From: Harmothoe impar
Lineage: Eukaryota > Annelida > Polychaeta > Phyllodocida > Polynoidae
Assembly (NCBI GenBank): GCA_947462335.1
Contig: OX381714.1
Coordinates: 16,836,618 to 16,900,617, forward strand
Direction of reading: 5' to 3'
DNA length: 64,000 nucleotides
Below the pieces are notes generated by a model. That model saw only the letters and a list, made by a program, of their open reading frames with translations. It ran no database searches and was not told the origin of the DNA. Position 1 is the stretch's first letter, and each line of letters begins with the position of its first letter. Both the position numbers and the translations under genes were made by a program. Shown piece after piece: positions 34,626 through 45,914 of this stretch.

Positions 34626-37379
34626 GTAAGTACACTTAACAGAATATAAATGGGCCACACATATGAAGACGATTATCAGCTTTGCAGATACCACCCGCAT
34701 TAAGTATATAGGTGCTCATTAGGGCATTCATTCAATATTTTCATCACATATTTCTAAAATCCCACACCCAATATAAGGATTGGGTAGAATACAGAAATAG
34801 TCATATCTTAATAGCCTCCTTGGTCTAGGAGGACACTGAAATAAGATTTCTACTTGGTATTGCTATATCTATGATTATAATGACGATACATACTGTTGCG
34901 TATAAGTGGCCGGGTCCTTAATACTTTAGAGGGGTGGTTACCCCTGGCACTTATACAAGACATGTGCTTATTCCCGATCTTATCCCTAGAAAACTAAACA
35001 TTGAACAGAATAAAAAGCCTCCCTCCCACACCTCTTTTCCCCTTGAAGTGTAAACCTAATAATTAACTTCATGTGGCCTGATATCATTAAAGTTTAGTTT
35101 TAGATATTTACTGCTGCAAAACAGGCTAGCCTCTGAGCAATTCAAAATGACAACTAGATATTGCAATTATCAGAAACAAAGGGCAAAGTGTAACACGATT
35201 CTACCTGTGAGGATTATTTACTACAGTGATCAAATACCTCATTTAAATGATGTTTACAGTTGAATTAAGTACCATTATATTGGGAATACTGTGAGACTAA
35301 TCTGTATTCAGTACAACCCCTGACCTCTACTCCCCATCTCCGAACGTGGATACATGGTTATATTGCAATATAATGACAGCAGGGGACTGCATAGTGACTA
35401 ACAGCCTCCTGACACTGTATTGAATGGCTGCCACTCTACTAGAGTCCATCCAGTACAAGTTGCAGTATAAGAATTTTTGTCCTAGATATTAGGTGCCTCA
35501 TCAAACTATGGTTTAGCTATTCCTGGGTAGCTATATCATTGGCAATACCTATATTTATCTAGCTATCATATGCATGTAAGCACCTCCTGGTAAGTTAAAG
35601 TTTATCCCGCTGGCATAAAAGTGTTTGCTTGAATGACTTTACTGCATTGTTCAATGACTGTCAGCGGATACATGGTAGCTGAAACTACCGATGTGTGCTG
35701 ACATGGCCACTGAATGTGTAAGCCTGCATGGTGTTATAGTATAAGTGGAATCTGGCTCCCAAGCCTGGTTAAGTAGGTGTGAATTGCATAGAGTCCAGTG
35801 CCCTAATACTCTGATATGATCCTACCGCTATAGCTAGAACACACTTTAGCAGCCTTCAGATTGATTATCCACACTTTTATGGAATCGCTGGTCCATGTGG
35901 CAGTAAAGCAATTACTCTGACTGGCCACTGGGTGACTGTGGGTGCTCGGTCAGAAGGCGCAACCTCTCAGCTGGTTGGGGCAGTTCTCTTCTCCATCCAC
36001 CAGAGGTTCTGACTGGAGCCTGTCATGTCATACCAGAGCCATGTTTCTACAAAAATATGCAATTCGTGATTCAAAGTTAGCCCAACTCTCAGGCTCTAGG
36101 CTGTACCATTATTATGTCTGAAGAGAAGCTATATTCTTGGTTACTCCTCAGGCAACGTGGACGTCGTCTGTGAACGCATCATGGAGTATTGAGGGAATAC
36201 CAAAGGAAGGATGCTGCATGCAAAATGTAACGACTTTGGTCTACAAAAATATTAGTCCCGCTTGGATTATAAATTATGCAAGGATTTCCTTGGCCAGCAC
36301 TGTCTTTCTCACAGAATTCTTAACTAAACTGATCCATCCAAAGTAGTAGCTGCTATCTTAAAGCAGCCCCACTCTGTCTGATTAGTACCAGGACACCAGA
36401 TGGTGCTGCCACAGTCCAGGCCTTACATGACAGCAGTGGTAGTCTGTATTAAACGTGACTGGCAGGAATCTGGACCAGAAAGCCCAGAGTAAGCAGAAAG
36501 TAAGCACAGAGTCTACACGGGCTACCTGTGCCCCTACCACAGGCCACCAGACTAATGGGGAGTCGGTTTTAAAGGAGCAGCTCCCCCTCATGGGTTATGC
36601 AGGACAGTGTCACGCAAGAAGGCGGAAGCACAGGGAAATAGGATCCATGGGTGGATTGCAGTTCATTCATAAACAGTTATATTTAATTTCTTATAATTTT
36701 CTCCTGATATTCTGCCTATCTATCACATGAATCCATGTTAATGGTAAACGTATTGTTTTTAGAGTAATTTTTATCTGCAACGTATTTCTTGATTGCCTTT
36801 GTCGTGGCGCATGGCTTTTTGCTAAAATTTCTTTTGGTATCTGATTGGAAAGTCATGCTTCCTGACTTTCTTTTGATGGTAAATAGCATGACAATGCCAG
36901 GGCTTTTTAGTGCCTCCTTCCCTGACTGAACCAGTTTTCAATGCCCAGACCAGAGTTTTTAGGTAAGGCTCTCTTTTGGCCTGACATCTCTCCTCCAGGG
37001 TTGGTACCTTGCAGGGACTTCCTGCGTGTGCATGTTCCCTGCCCCCCTCCCCCTCCTCATGGTGGTAGTGAGCCCAGAGCATGCAGACTCGGGCCCCCAG
37101 TGTACACACCATTAACTGGGGGTACATGTGCACCGGTCCATATCACTCAATGTCCATAAACGTCCAGTGGCATGTCCTCCCTCAAACCTCCCTCTGCTGA
37201 CATCTATGCTAGTCTAGATAGAACCACTGCCATTTTATTTTGATTTCAATTAGCCCTTGCAAGACAAGTTTATCCAACAAATTACACCTTCATGACGTGG
37301 CATAGCATTTGCTAATATGAGAAATTTGCTAATATGAGACAATAAAAATCATTACTCTGGTACAATGTGTCAAGGCATG

Positions 37380-37740
37380 TCACTGAAAATCCATATGTTG
37401 AAAGGGTTAGTCAGTACTGACTATCCTAGGTTCGTTATCTAGGTGTTAGTCACAATGAAAATGTTATATTCAAAAACTGACTGAGGGGTCAGTCAGAAGT
37501 GGATAACCTAGGTTCATCATTGGTGTGTTGTATTTGTATACTACTAGTTGGTGCCACCTGTGATGACCACTGATTGGCTCTCCCTAGAAATTAAAAGACT
37601 AAGGTGGGTTGGTCAGTACTGACCAACCTGACAATATTAACTTACCTAGGTTGGTTGTATAGGGAGCCAAAAAAATGACTAACTAGGTTAAGTACTAGTG
37701 AGATTGGTCGTATAGGGAGCCTAGGAATATCAGTGTTCTC
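37380..37740. repeat. Degenerate CTAGGTT palindromic repeats
   Basis: Contains a perfect 22-bp palindrome at 37,607-37,628 centred on CAGTACTG, a near copy at about 37,407-37,429, and repeated CCTAGGTT and GTATAGGGAGCC phrases. It resembles a foldback element with worn ends. No termini could be fixed. Confidence 0.6.
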
Positions 37741-38500
37741 TGGTAGTTTTCACTTTTGCATATAGCTACATTTCCAGAATAATGAGTTTGTAGAATAATA
37801 AAATGATTTGGTTTTCTGATACCCGTCTTACCATTATGGGACGGAAGAAGGAAGCAGATATGATTGAAGTGCATTGTGGGACAGAAGAAGGAAGGAGTGG
37901 CATCCCGGGATGGCATTACTTGCCACATCGACTATTTTGTAAACAGCGCTGGACGTTTTCAGGACCTTTGCGTTATTGAGGAGAAGAGGTCTTGGAAGGA
38001 CTGTATCCATAATTACCAATAGCTTATACTGGGGCTTTCAGAAAGGCTCACGGAGGCCATAAATGTTATTGGTATTGGGGGACCAACTGCATTTTAAAAG
38101 GTCATGTGGTTTTAGTCTTTTATAGCCGCATACACCAGAGGCAGTCATTTCCAGTCGATCACTTTGCCTGTGACAGTACTATAGCTGTATACATGAGAAG
38201 CAGTAATTTTCAGCCATTGCCTTCTCTATCCATCAAATCATGTCATGACCCAGACTTCCGGCTTAAATGATAGCTCTATTCTTTATTCATCTGTTACACC
38301 CTCAACTTTATAATCAAAAGGTGAAAACCTTCTGAAAATAAAATCCACTGCATTAATATTGGAAGGAGTAACAGCTTGTTGCCGGACAGAGCTACAACAA
38401 CGACCTTGTAGGTAGACCGACAGACCGACAGAAATAATTATGATTCAATGATGATGTAAAGTGTTTGTTGCTGAAATACAATGATGTAAAAGTTTACACT

Positions 38501-39060
38501 GGCAAGATTGACCTTTTCCTCGAGGTAATTATAAACATATTTTATTGAATGTTTCCATGGCGATAGACTTCCCATTGACGCCATATGAATTAACATTCAA
38601 AAGGAGAGTTGGCTAATACAAGGTCATGGCAGTTAAACGTTACAGGCTTGTATTTAAACGTTAAATCTGTGAGGAACTTGCCAAGCAGATTCAACTGAGG
38701 AGTTTGCACTGATACTGATCTCATACTTTTTGTCGTATGAACTCTATAGTCTTCCTATTCTAACCAACGGTTTTCATCATCCACACACTGAGCTGTATTC
38801 CACCTACCCTCAGCTACTGCACACCAAAGAGTTACACTAGTATGGCACATAATGAATAAACTAGGATCCTAGCAAGTCTAACAGCCCATAATGTCAGACC
38901 CTTTACCTCCTCCTGTACCCCATCACTTGAACACTGAGGTGATCTATATTTCACCCTGTACCAGTTCTCAGTATGCTCCTTAAGAGCTCTCAGCCTCCCT
39001 ATAGTTCCCAATCATGTCCCACAACCAGGGTATGGACACTTGCAGCAGTATGGCCATTTT
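38501..39060. repeat. Tandem-array segment paired with 55,640-56,210
   Basis: Shared blocks are GAATAAACTAGGATCCTAGC, AAGTCTAACAGCCCATAATG, CTTTACCTCCTCC, TGTACCAGTTCTCAGTATGC and AGGGTATGGAC. This is one of the best-preserved paralogous pairs in the window. Neither strand keeps a long common frame. Confidence 0.8.
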
Positions 39061-40580
39061 TCTGGTAGCCTTTGCACAGGGTTGTGTGGCAGTAGGATTT
39101 GAACTATGTGGTGGGTGCGGGGGCGCACACCTTGTTTGTACATGCAGATCAATGTTTTTTTATTCTGTGTTGCAATTAAGCGAAAGATTTTCCAAAATAT
39201 GGAGCACGGCTACCACCTCAAGTGCCCCTTCCTTTTCCAAACTCTGAGTCTGTGACTGTACCATCTAGCATTGCAAAGCAAGATGTACAGAAATTTTCAG
39301 TCCGTAGAGAATTCCCTGAAAGATGGCATTGCTGCTATCTAGCACCCATGGAGTCTCTATTACTGGTGATGAGGTGATTCATCCACGAACTTAGGTTCCC
39401 ATTATAAACCTCCGCTTACCTGCCATGCTTCATATGAACCTTCCAACCTCCTTCAATCTCCTGCTAAGTTAGTCTGAACGGGGTAGGTCTGGAGTAGAAT
39501 TAGAAACCAGAAATAGGTGTGTAGTCTAGACAGGGAAGACCAGGTGTTTAACACCTCGCCACGACCTGTTGGTCTACTCAACAAAACGATCCATCTGCAG
39601 AGACAGAGTACATTGTTAAGAAAGTATATCGATTTAACAGAGGCAATTGAACACTGCATCAGCGTGACATAGAAAACAGGGAAACATCGCAGAAATCATA
39701 ACAGGTACAAATAACATTATCTTCTGATGATAGGCAGTTAACTGTGCTGTTAAGATGCATTTAAGAAACCTAGTGTTGAAAGGGCTTTTAATTCATCCCC
39801 TCTTGAGTTAACTTTGCATAACCCAGTTTTTCCTTTATCCTTTCTCTTCCAGCAGATATTTTAAAGGAGAAACTGTAATTGCTCCCCTGAGCCATATCAA
39901 AATTAACAGCTGCTGATGAAGGGATGGGAATGCAAAGCTGTAATTGTTACGAATGTAGGCAACTGAGTGATATTAGTGATATTCATTTGGGGGAAGTCTA
40001 AACAATGTAAAAAGGCAATTGAAAGTCTCAGGAGAACTGTCTCAGGGGAACTCTAATCATTTGATTTACAATAGTACTCTTACACCTTTGGATGTTATCC
40101 TACTGATGCATGTCTCACTGACTATTGTCAGTAAAGACAATATTCAACATCTTCAGTCTGCATCCCTTACTCTATTGCTATCATTCACCTATGTAATGTA
40201 TCAATTGTCGATAAGGCAAGGCCTGGCACAAAAAATACAGATGTGTTATAGTTAACCCATGGAAGTGCTGCACCTCCGGTGTGGAACGAAGACTGTATTA
40301 ACAAAAGGAAGGGTGACAGTAGTAGGAAGAGGCACAGTCTGTGTACTCTCTATGATATTTTCAACAAAGCTTAACTCTTTTAAATGAGTGTGTAACCTTT
40401 TCATGGTGAGGAATAATGGCCTCTTTAGAAACTGCCTTGCAGTTATCTTCTATCATCCCTTATCCAATTAGATTGATTATATTCTTTTTAAAAAGCTTCT
40501 TTCTCTCTTTTTCGGATTTAAATTCATAATGGTCATTATGACGCCATCTTTTAGGTAGAGACATTTTTGAAGAGTAGAAA
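39061..40580. other. 1.5-kb segment present in unit III only, no gene seen
   Basis: At this point unit IV (56,210-56,230) runs straight on, so this is an insertion in III or a deletion in IV. It includes 39,410-39,570, which matches 15,440-15,590, favouring a deletion in IV. No gene is recognised. Confidence 0.5.
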
Positions 40581-40879
40581 GTGCAATATATGAGATCTTT
40601 GACCTTAATAAGCATTGGCTATTTCCACGCCCTATTTTCAGAGACATCCACGTAATACCTGTTATCAATGATGATCGTTTTTCAAACCAGCCTTGGTGTC
40701 TAAATGTATCCATTGTTGCTACTGGTCAATTCATTCTACTTTCATCAACACATGAACATAATTGTATTTCTTTCTTTTATCATTATACTACTCTCTAACT
40801 TTTTTAAATCATGACATAATTATTATATGTCAGTATTATAAGGAAAGCCTTTGTTCCCAATATTCCTCAGACCACCAGC

Positions 40880-41075
40880 TCCATGGTTTTCTTCCCTTAT
40901 ATGATTGACGTATTGAAGGTTCTATCACACCCAGGGGATTCCCTACAAAGGGGAACCTCCAGTCTGCTAGCGACACACCCCTCAGGTCATGTGATGGTCG
41001 GTGCAGAGTGGCCCCCTGGGAATGATTCTCTGCATTTGGGGCCGCTCACCATAAGAGGTAGGCTATGGTCGAAGG
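40880..41075. repeat. Array block L2, inverted partner of 43,445-43,590
   Basis: The block CTCAGGTCATGTGATGGTCG followed by GTGCAGAGTGGCCCCCTGGG matches 56,510-56,695 directly, and in inverse orientation 43,445-43,590, 58,905-59,010 and 18,540-18,660. It thus forms a stem around the segment at 41,080-43,440. Confidence 0.75.
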
Positions 41076-41279
41076 CCTAGCCATAAGGGTGATATAGACT
41101 TGTGTCATGAGGTTTTGTCTATGGTCATCAGCATGCATTCATGTATTTACATAAAGTGTGAGAAGAAGGATCTATACAGAAAAGAAAGATATACGTAATA
41201 ATATTATTTCAGTTAGCAAACATAGTATTCTTAAGATTTGCCAATACTTTCACATTTACCACCAATGTAGACAGTACTC

Positions 41280-41470
41280 AAGTTTGCCGCCCTTCACATA
41301 CTCCATCAAGGTGAATGATGATGTTGGGAGCACTGCAGAGGTAACGAGACAATTTGTAAGCCATTTTGATGGATCCCGTGAGAGCTGTACTATGGCAATT
41401 ACCTGATCCTGCCCCTACTATGGGACACCTTACAGGCGCTTTATGAGAGAAGCAGTCAGACTGGTACTGA
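41280..41470 (+). pseudogene. Conserved array segment, unit III copy, interrupted frame
   Basis: Paralogous to 56,930-57,130 and more distantly to 17,290-17,470. The plus-strand frame contains EVTRQFVS, GSRESCTMAIT and then a TGA where unit IV reads on. If it ever coded, this copy is broken. The product is unknown. Confidence 0.3.
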
Positions 41471-41671
41471 GTCAGTGATAAAAGGGTAATCGTGTAGATT
41501 TTTAGATTATTTCGTGCAATCCATGAAGTCTTAGTTAAACTGCTGGGCAGTACTGCCATCCCCCGCATGGGGTTTGATCCACTCTTAGAAGTAGAGACTC
41601 GTCAGTTATATGAAAAGGGAAGAGAAGAGGAGAAAATGGAAATTGCTAGTCTGCTAACTGCTTCAGACACT

Positions 41672-41716
41672 GCCATTATAATAACGATAATAATAATAAT
41701 GATAATAATAATAATT
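41672..41716. repeat. (ATA)n microsatellite
   Basis: AATAACGATAATAATAATAATGATAAT-type triplet repeat of about 45 bp. Confidence 0.9.
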
Positions 41717-44139
41717 GGTAGCTCTGAAATTCACAGAATATCTCACTCAATGTCAGGTAACACATTAATGAGGTAAGACATTATGTATTATGATTTTAGT
41801 CAACTTTATTTAGAAGCACTCTTTGATAAGTAGATGGAACATGGTAAGAGCTTAGGAAGTTAGTCAAGGTGAATGGTTAGTAAAGAGCCAACAATAAGAA
41901 TAAACTGGTGATGAATGATAATGATTGTTTGGTAGCTGAATCGAGCAGCCATTTTGATGTGCAGCATTATCCTAAAGAGTGATAACAGATTTTTATATGT
42001 TTGCATCAACTTGTCAAGTGTCATACACTTAATGAGACAATAAGCATAAGCTCTGCATTTTATACAAAGAAAATCATTCCATGAATTAGATTTGAAACTT
42101 TTAAAGGTATATGGGAGGGTTCGGTGAATTCTATTCGACCAACAATATCTCTTAATCACTTGGGGTTCTATTAATTTCATACAATTATGATGATGTGATT
42201 GAAGCAAAAAAAGCAATACCTCATAATGCTAGATTTTGATATATTGACATTTGAAGAAAGACACCCTTAACTATAGCCGCGTATGGTGGAAACCCCATTT
42301 TTCAAACATTTTAGAACTATATGAAAAATTGACCAATAATGTCCCAGCTGAACTTCTCAGATGTTTAGAGGAGAAACTAATAAGTCAAGACCGATTTAGG
42401 GGAAAAAAGACAAAGTAAATTTATTGTATTTTCTATATTTTTCAGCACAGAAAAAAAAGAAAGTTGCCAACAATTTGAATTCAAAAACCTTAGTTATATG
42501 TAGTCATAGTCTGACATTTAAAGGGTTATTAAAGGTGACTTAAGGCGCTTTAAGGTAGTTACATTTTTTGCCACCAGGTGCCCCTTAATGTTTGATCTAT
42601 TCCAAGATTTTAATATAAATCTGGTAAAGTCCAGTAAATTACCTCAAAAATTATCTCAAAAGAATTTGTCTTCATATTCAAGGAAAGTCATGCATTAAGT
42701 AACTTCAAGTAGTGATAATTATTACAAGACAACCACATGACAACCCCAGCCCCCTACATCCCGATTCCATGGCAGCTAGCACAAGATTGGTAAAGCTGCC
42801 TGTATCATATAGGTAGACTTACTTTGAGCCTGTACTACATCTCCAACATATGTTGTATTGGCAGTCTGCCCTCCTCTCCTGTACAACTTGTTGATACTGA
42901 ACTACACTGCAGCTCATCCACAGGGCAGCCAAAAATATGTCAAATATAGATAGAAAACTTATCTATAGGTTAATTTACATTGCTCTCCATGTTTCTTTGG
43001 CAACAAATGAATTTATTGAAGGTATAAAAACTTAACATTAAATGATGCAAGCTTGTCAATATATTTTTATCATATATATCTGCCAAAGTTAGAGAGGCAG
43101 CCAGAGGCTAACAAATTGTCTCGTTGCCTATAGAGTGCCAATAATATTAGTTATAACCGCCCGTTGATACACTAGCGGTGCATGAAACCATTATATAAAT
43201 AGTTTCTGGTATAATTAAATCTATATGATTAGGTCTTACTATTTTGACATCTTCTATATTTTTCTCTCCCTCTTCTAGTCCCTCTACTATTCTCTGCTCC
43301 CCTTAATCCTGTACTCTTCACTCCTTGCCTTCCATCCCAGTGTTCTCTTTATCATTTTGCTTGGTACAAAGATGCTTGGATGAGACAAATCCTACTATAG
43401 CGTGCTGATATCATATTCAGGCCTCAGGAGAAGAGTCTATTTCTTTTTGTGGCTTCAATGAGGGGATCCTTCTCAGGGGGCCACTCTGTACTGACCATGT
43501 CATGAACGGAGGGATGTCTTGGTATGAGGCTGAAGCATCCCCTTTGTAGTGGCATCCCCATGGGAGTGATAGAGGCTTCAATAAGTCAATCATAATGGAG
43601 AGGGGAATAGTATGGCCTTGATGGGAGCTGGTACATGTACAGTCTTGGATGTCAAACAGTCTAGGCAGAGCTATCTGGATATTTTTCAGCCAACAAAAGG
43701 CAATCGGTTCATTAAGATTAAATACTGGGGCATAGGATGGTCCAGTTTTGAAGTGTCATACCCCTCATGCCAAGCCATATCCACAAATATAGAAAAATAT
43801 ATAGAAATATTTTGAGAGAAGGCTAGAGAAAAATATTCCTGATTTGATGAATATACGTTAAATATAAATAAAAGAACAGGTGACAAGGAGAGGCATAGAC
43901 AAATAAACAGCTAGCCAACCTTTAAGTATTGGTTAAAAGGTCAGAATAGTCTGAGATACAAGAAAGATAGGAAGGGCTTGTCTCAGAGAGGTAAGAATTC
44001 CACTCCACTTGCAAATGTGGCAAATCTCTTTGGCAACAATATGGCACATGTTAGAGAGGAGAGGGAGGATGCATCCTCTGTTACCATTGTTATCCACCTT
44101 ACTCAGGAACATGCATGTCCAGTCAGCTTAAAGCATAAC
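41717..44139. repeat. Tandem-array unit III, distal part up to element 2
   Basis: 42,730-42,950 matches 57,900-58,100. 43,445-43,600 matches 58,905-59,050. 44,040-44,125 matches 61,060-61,140 (GCATCCTCTGTTACC against GCATCACCTGTTTCC). Element 2 interrupts the unit after 44,139, and the homology resumes at 55,025. No gene is recognised. Confidence 0.7.
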
Positions 44140-44327
44140 GGTCCGAGAAATGAAAGCATATCATTTATAGGGTATAATCGAGGCGGGAAGGTTGGAGCCG
44201 CCGGGTAACATTAGAGTGCTTCTGCGCATGAGCTAGGTCTGGCTGTATCCGGGAAGACGGCCAGTGGGCCATTCGGATTGAACTCTCACTGGAAGAAGGG
44301 TGTCGGCGCATTGGTTCGCAATTAATT
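44140..44327 (+). repeat. Element 2 split direct repeat A1
   Basis: 188 bp starting GGTCCGAGAAATGAAAGC and ending CGCAATTAATT. It equals A2 except for an extra AGTGGGCC near 44,263, which looks like a small insertion between repeated GGCC tetranucleotides. Confidence 0.93.
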
Positions 44328-44394
44328 GCAGTTTACGCTAAGGAATTACGTCAAGTTTGAGTCAGGAGCAAGTATAAGGTTTCCTTAATAAGTA

Positions 44395-44541
44395 CACAAG
44401 AACGAGGTTGTTTGACCGACTTGGCCGGTATCAGGGTGAAAGATACGGTATCAGCCTGAAACCCTTTATAAGGGTTGATGGCTGATACCGTATCTTGATC
44501 CCTGATACCGGCCAAGTCGGTCAAACAACCTCATTCTTGTG
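44395..44541. mobile_element. 147-bp near-perfect palindrome (MITE-like)
   Basis: Arms of about 60 bp starting CACAAGAACGAGGTTG pair almost perfectly with the inverse CAACCTCATTCTTGTG. Even the loop is a palindrome, AACCCTTTATAAGGGTT-like. The arms include GGCCGGTATCAGGG and GATACGGTATCAGCC. No target duplication is clear. It is either a MITE or a structural part of element 2. Confidence 0.8.
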
Positions 44542-45914
44542 TTTATCAAGAAATGTGGATTAAATAAGGAAAAATACCAATTTTACTGTGTCATTTCGTC
44601 TTCCCGAGCTCCAGGGATCGCCATTTTGTTTTTGTGCTGCTGTCACTTCCGGTTTTGCGAGTACGCAAAAAAAAAAAAAGTCCCCCCAACTATCGTCTAT
44701 ATCTCCTTTATTTGTACAATTTAGGGCTACTGTGCGATTAAAAATTGTTAATTATACAAAATAAGAAACGATTGAGCCATAATCTGATAAAAAAAAATAA
44801 ATAATAAATGCTGATCCGCGCTGAACTCTCCGAGCAGAGGCTTTGTAGTATAACATTACAAAGAATATGCTTGAAGACCGATCGTACCGCCCCTGTTTTA
44901 TGACGCTAGTCTAGATTTCGGCGCCACTGTTTCTCTATGGGGAAATTTTACGATCCATTTTTTCGCCGAGCTATCAAGTTTACAAGTCTCAACCAAATTT
45001 TCTGGGGGGTTAAGGCCTAATTCAGCTATTGTACGTCCAAATATGGGATCTTTTCTCTTCCGTGTGCTATGTTTCTTTCAATATAACTCGATTTTAAAGC
45101 TAAAAACGACCATTTTATTTTTTGGGGAATGAAAAGAAACCACTCGCGCCCTGCCCCTGTCAAGCGCAAGCCGGGCGGCCACATTTTTATCCTCTCAATT
45201 TTTCCCCGATCCATCATGTTACAAAGCCTCAACCAAATTTTCTGGGGGGTTAAGGCCTAATTCAGCTATTGTACGTCTAAATATAGGATGTTTTGTAGTG
45301 CTTAGGCTTTGTTTCAAGTCGAAATATGCTATTTTAACCCCAAAACGAAGGCAATTAAAAAAAAATGATATCGTCTCAATCTGAATGTAGGTCAACGATC
45401 AGCTGATCGCAGCCTCCGGTGCTTTTTCGTCTCTACTCGATTTCATCGTTTTATTATAGAAAATCGATGTTAAACTGCTCGATTTGAATGGAATGTATCA
45501 AAAGTAAGGTGACAAACGCTCAAAATATAACATAAATAAGATTTTTATTTCATCGTAAACGCCACTCCCCCCACGTTCTAGTTCAAAATATCCGCCCGGC
45601 GAGTGCCAGCAGACAGCTCGCACGAGGAGGCTTTCCACGCTTCAACTTGATAAAAGAAGACGAAATACGTGAAATATAGGAGGAAATACGCGTTGAACCA
45701 ACCAGCACAACAAACATAAAGGTATAATGAAGGCATTGACGGTCATATTAACACATGTTATCATCAATTTATCTTAATATTAGTGCAAGAGGCTGAAAGG
45801 TCAAGCCAAGTCAACTTGGTGCTGTCAGACATACCACGGTCTGACACCGTCCCATACTTCATAGGACTGACGTTAAAGTCAGCATTCATCTGAGGGATTA
45901 AGGGATTCCGCTCA
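44542..45914. other. Region 3' of the DUF3504 gene, no gene seen
   Basis: No convincing frame. A block of about 100 bp with CAACCAAATTTTCTGGGGGG and TTCAGCTATTGTACGTC occurs twice, at 44,950-45,050 and 45,190-45,290. A minus-strand AATAAA at 45,544-45,549 could end the DUF3504 transcript. A CACTTCCGG ETS-type site lies near 44,645. Confidence 0.5.

Larger units (their letters stand above)
32791..38500. repeat. Tandem-array unit III, proximal part
   Basis: 32,791-36,300 is paralogous to 25,859-28,520, and 36,980-37,150 to 29,930-30,060. No reading frame is maintained between copies. Frames at 36,137-36,346 and 36,455-36,730 are not conserved in unit II and look fortuitous. Confidence 0.65.

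Noticed and set aside
36822..37159. Overlapping frames of 103 and 72 codons
   Set aside because: The paralogous copy at 29,780-30,060 does not keep either frame.
41860..42216. 118-codon minus-strand frame
   Set aside because: It is not retained in the paralogous unit IV DNA and has no recognisable features.
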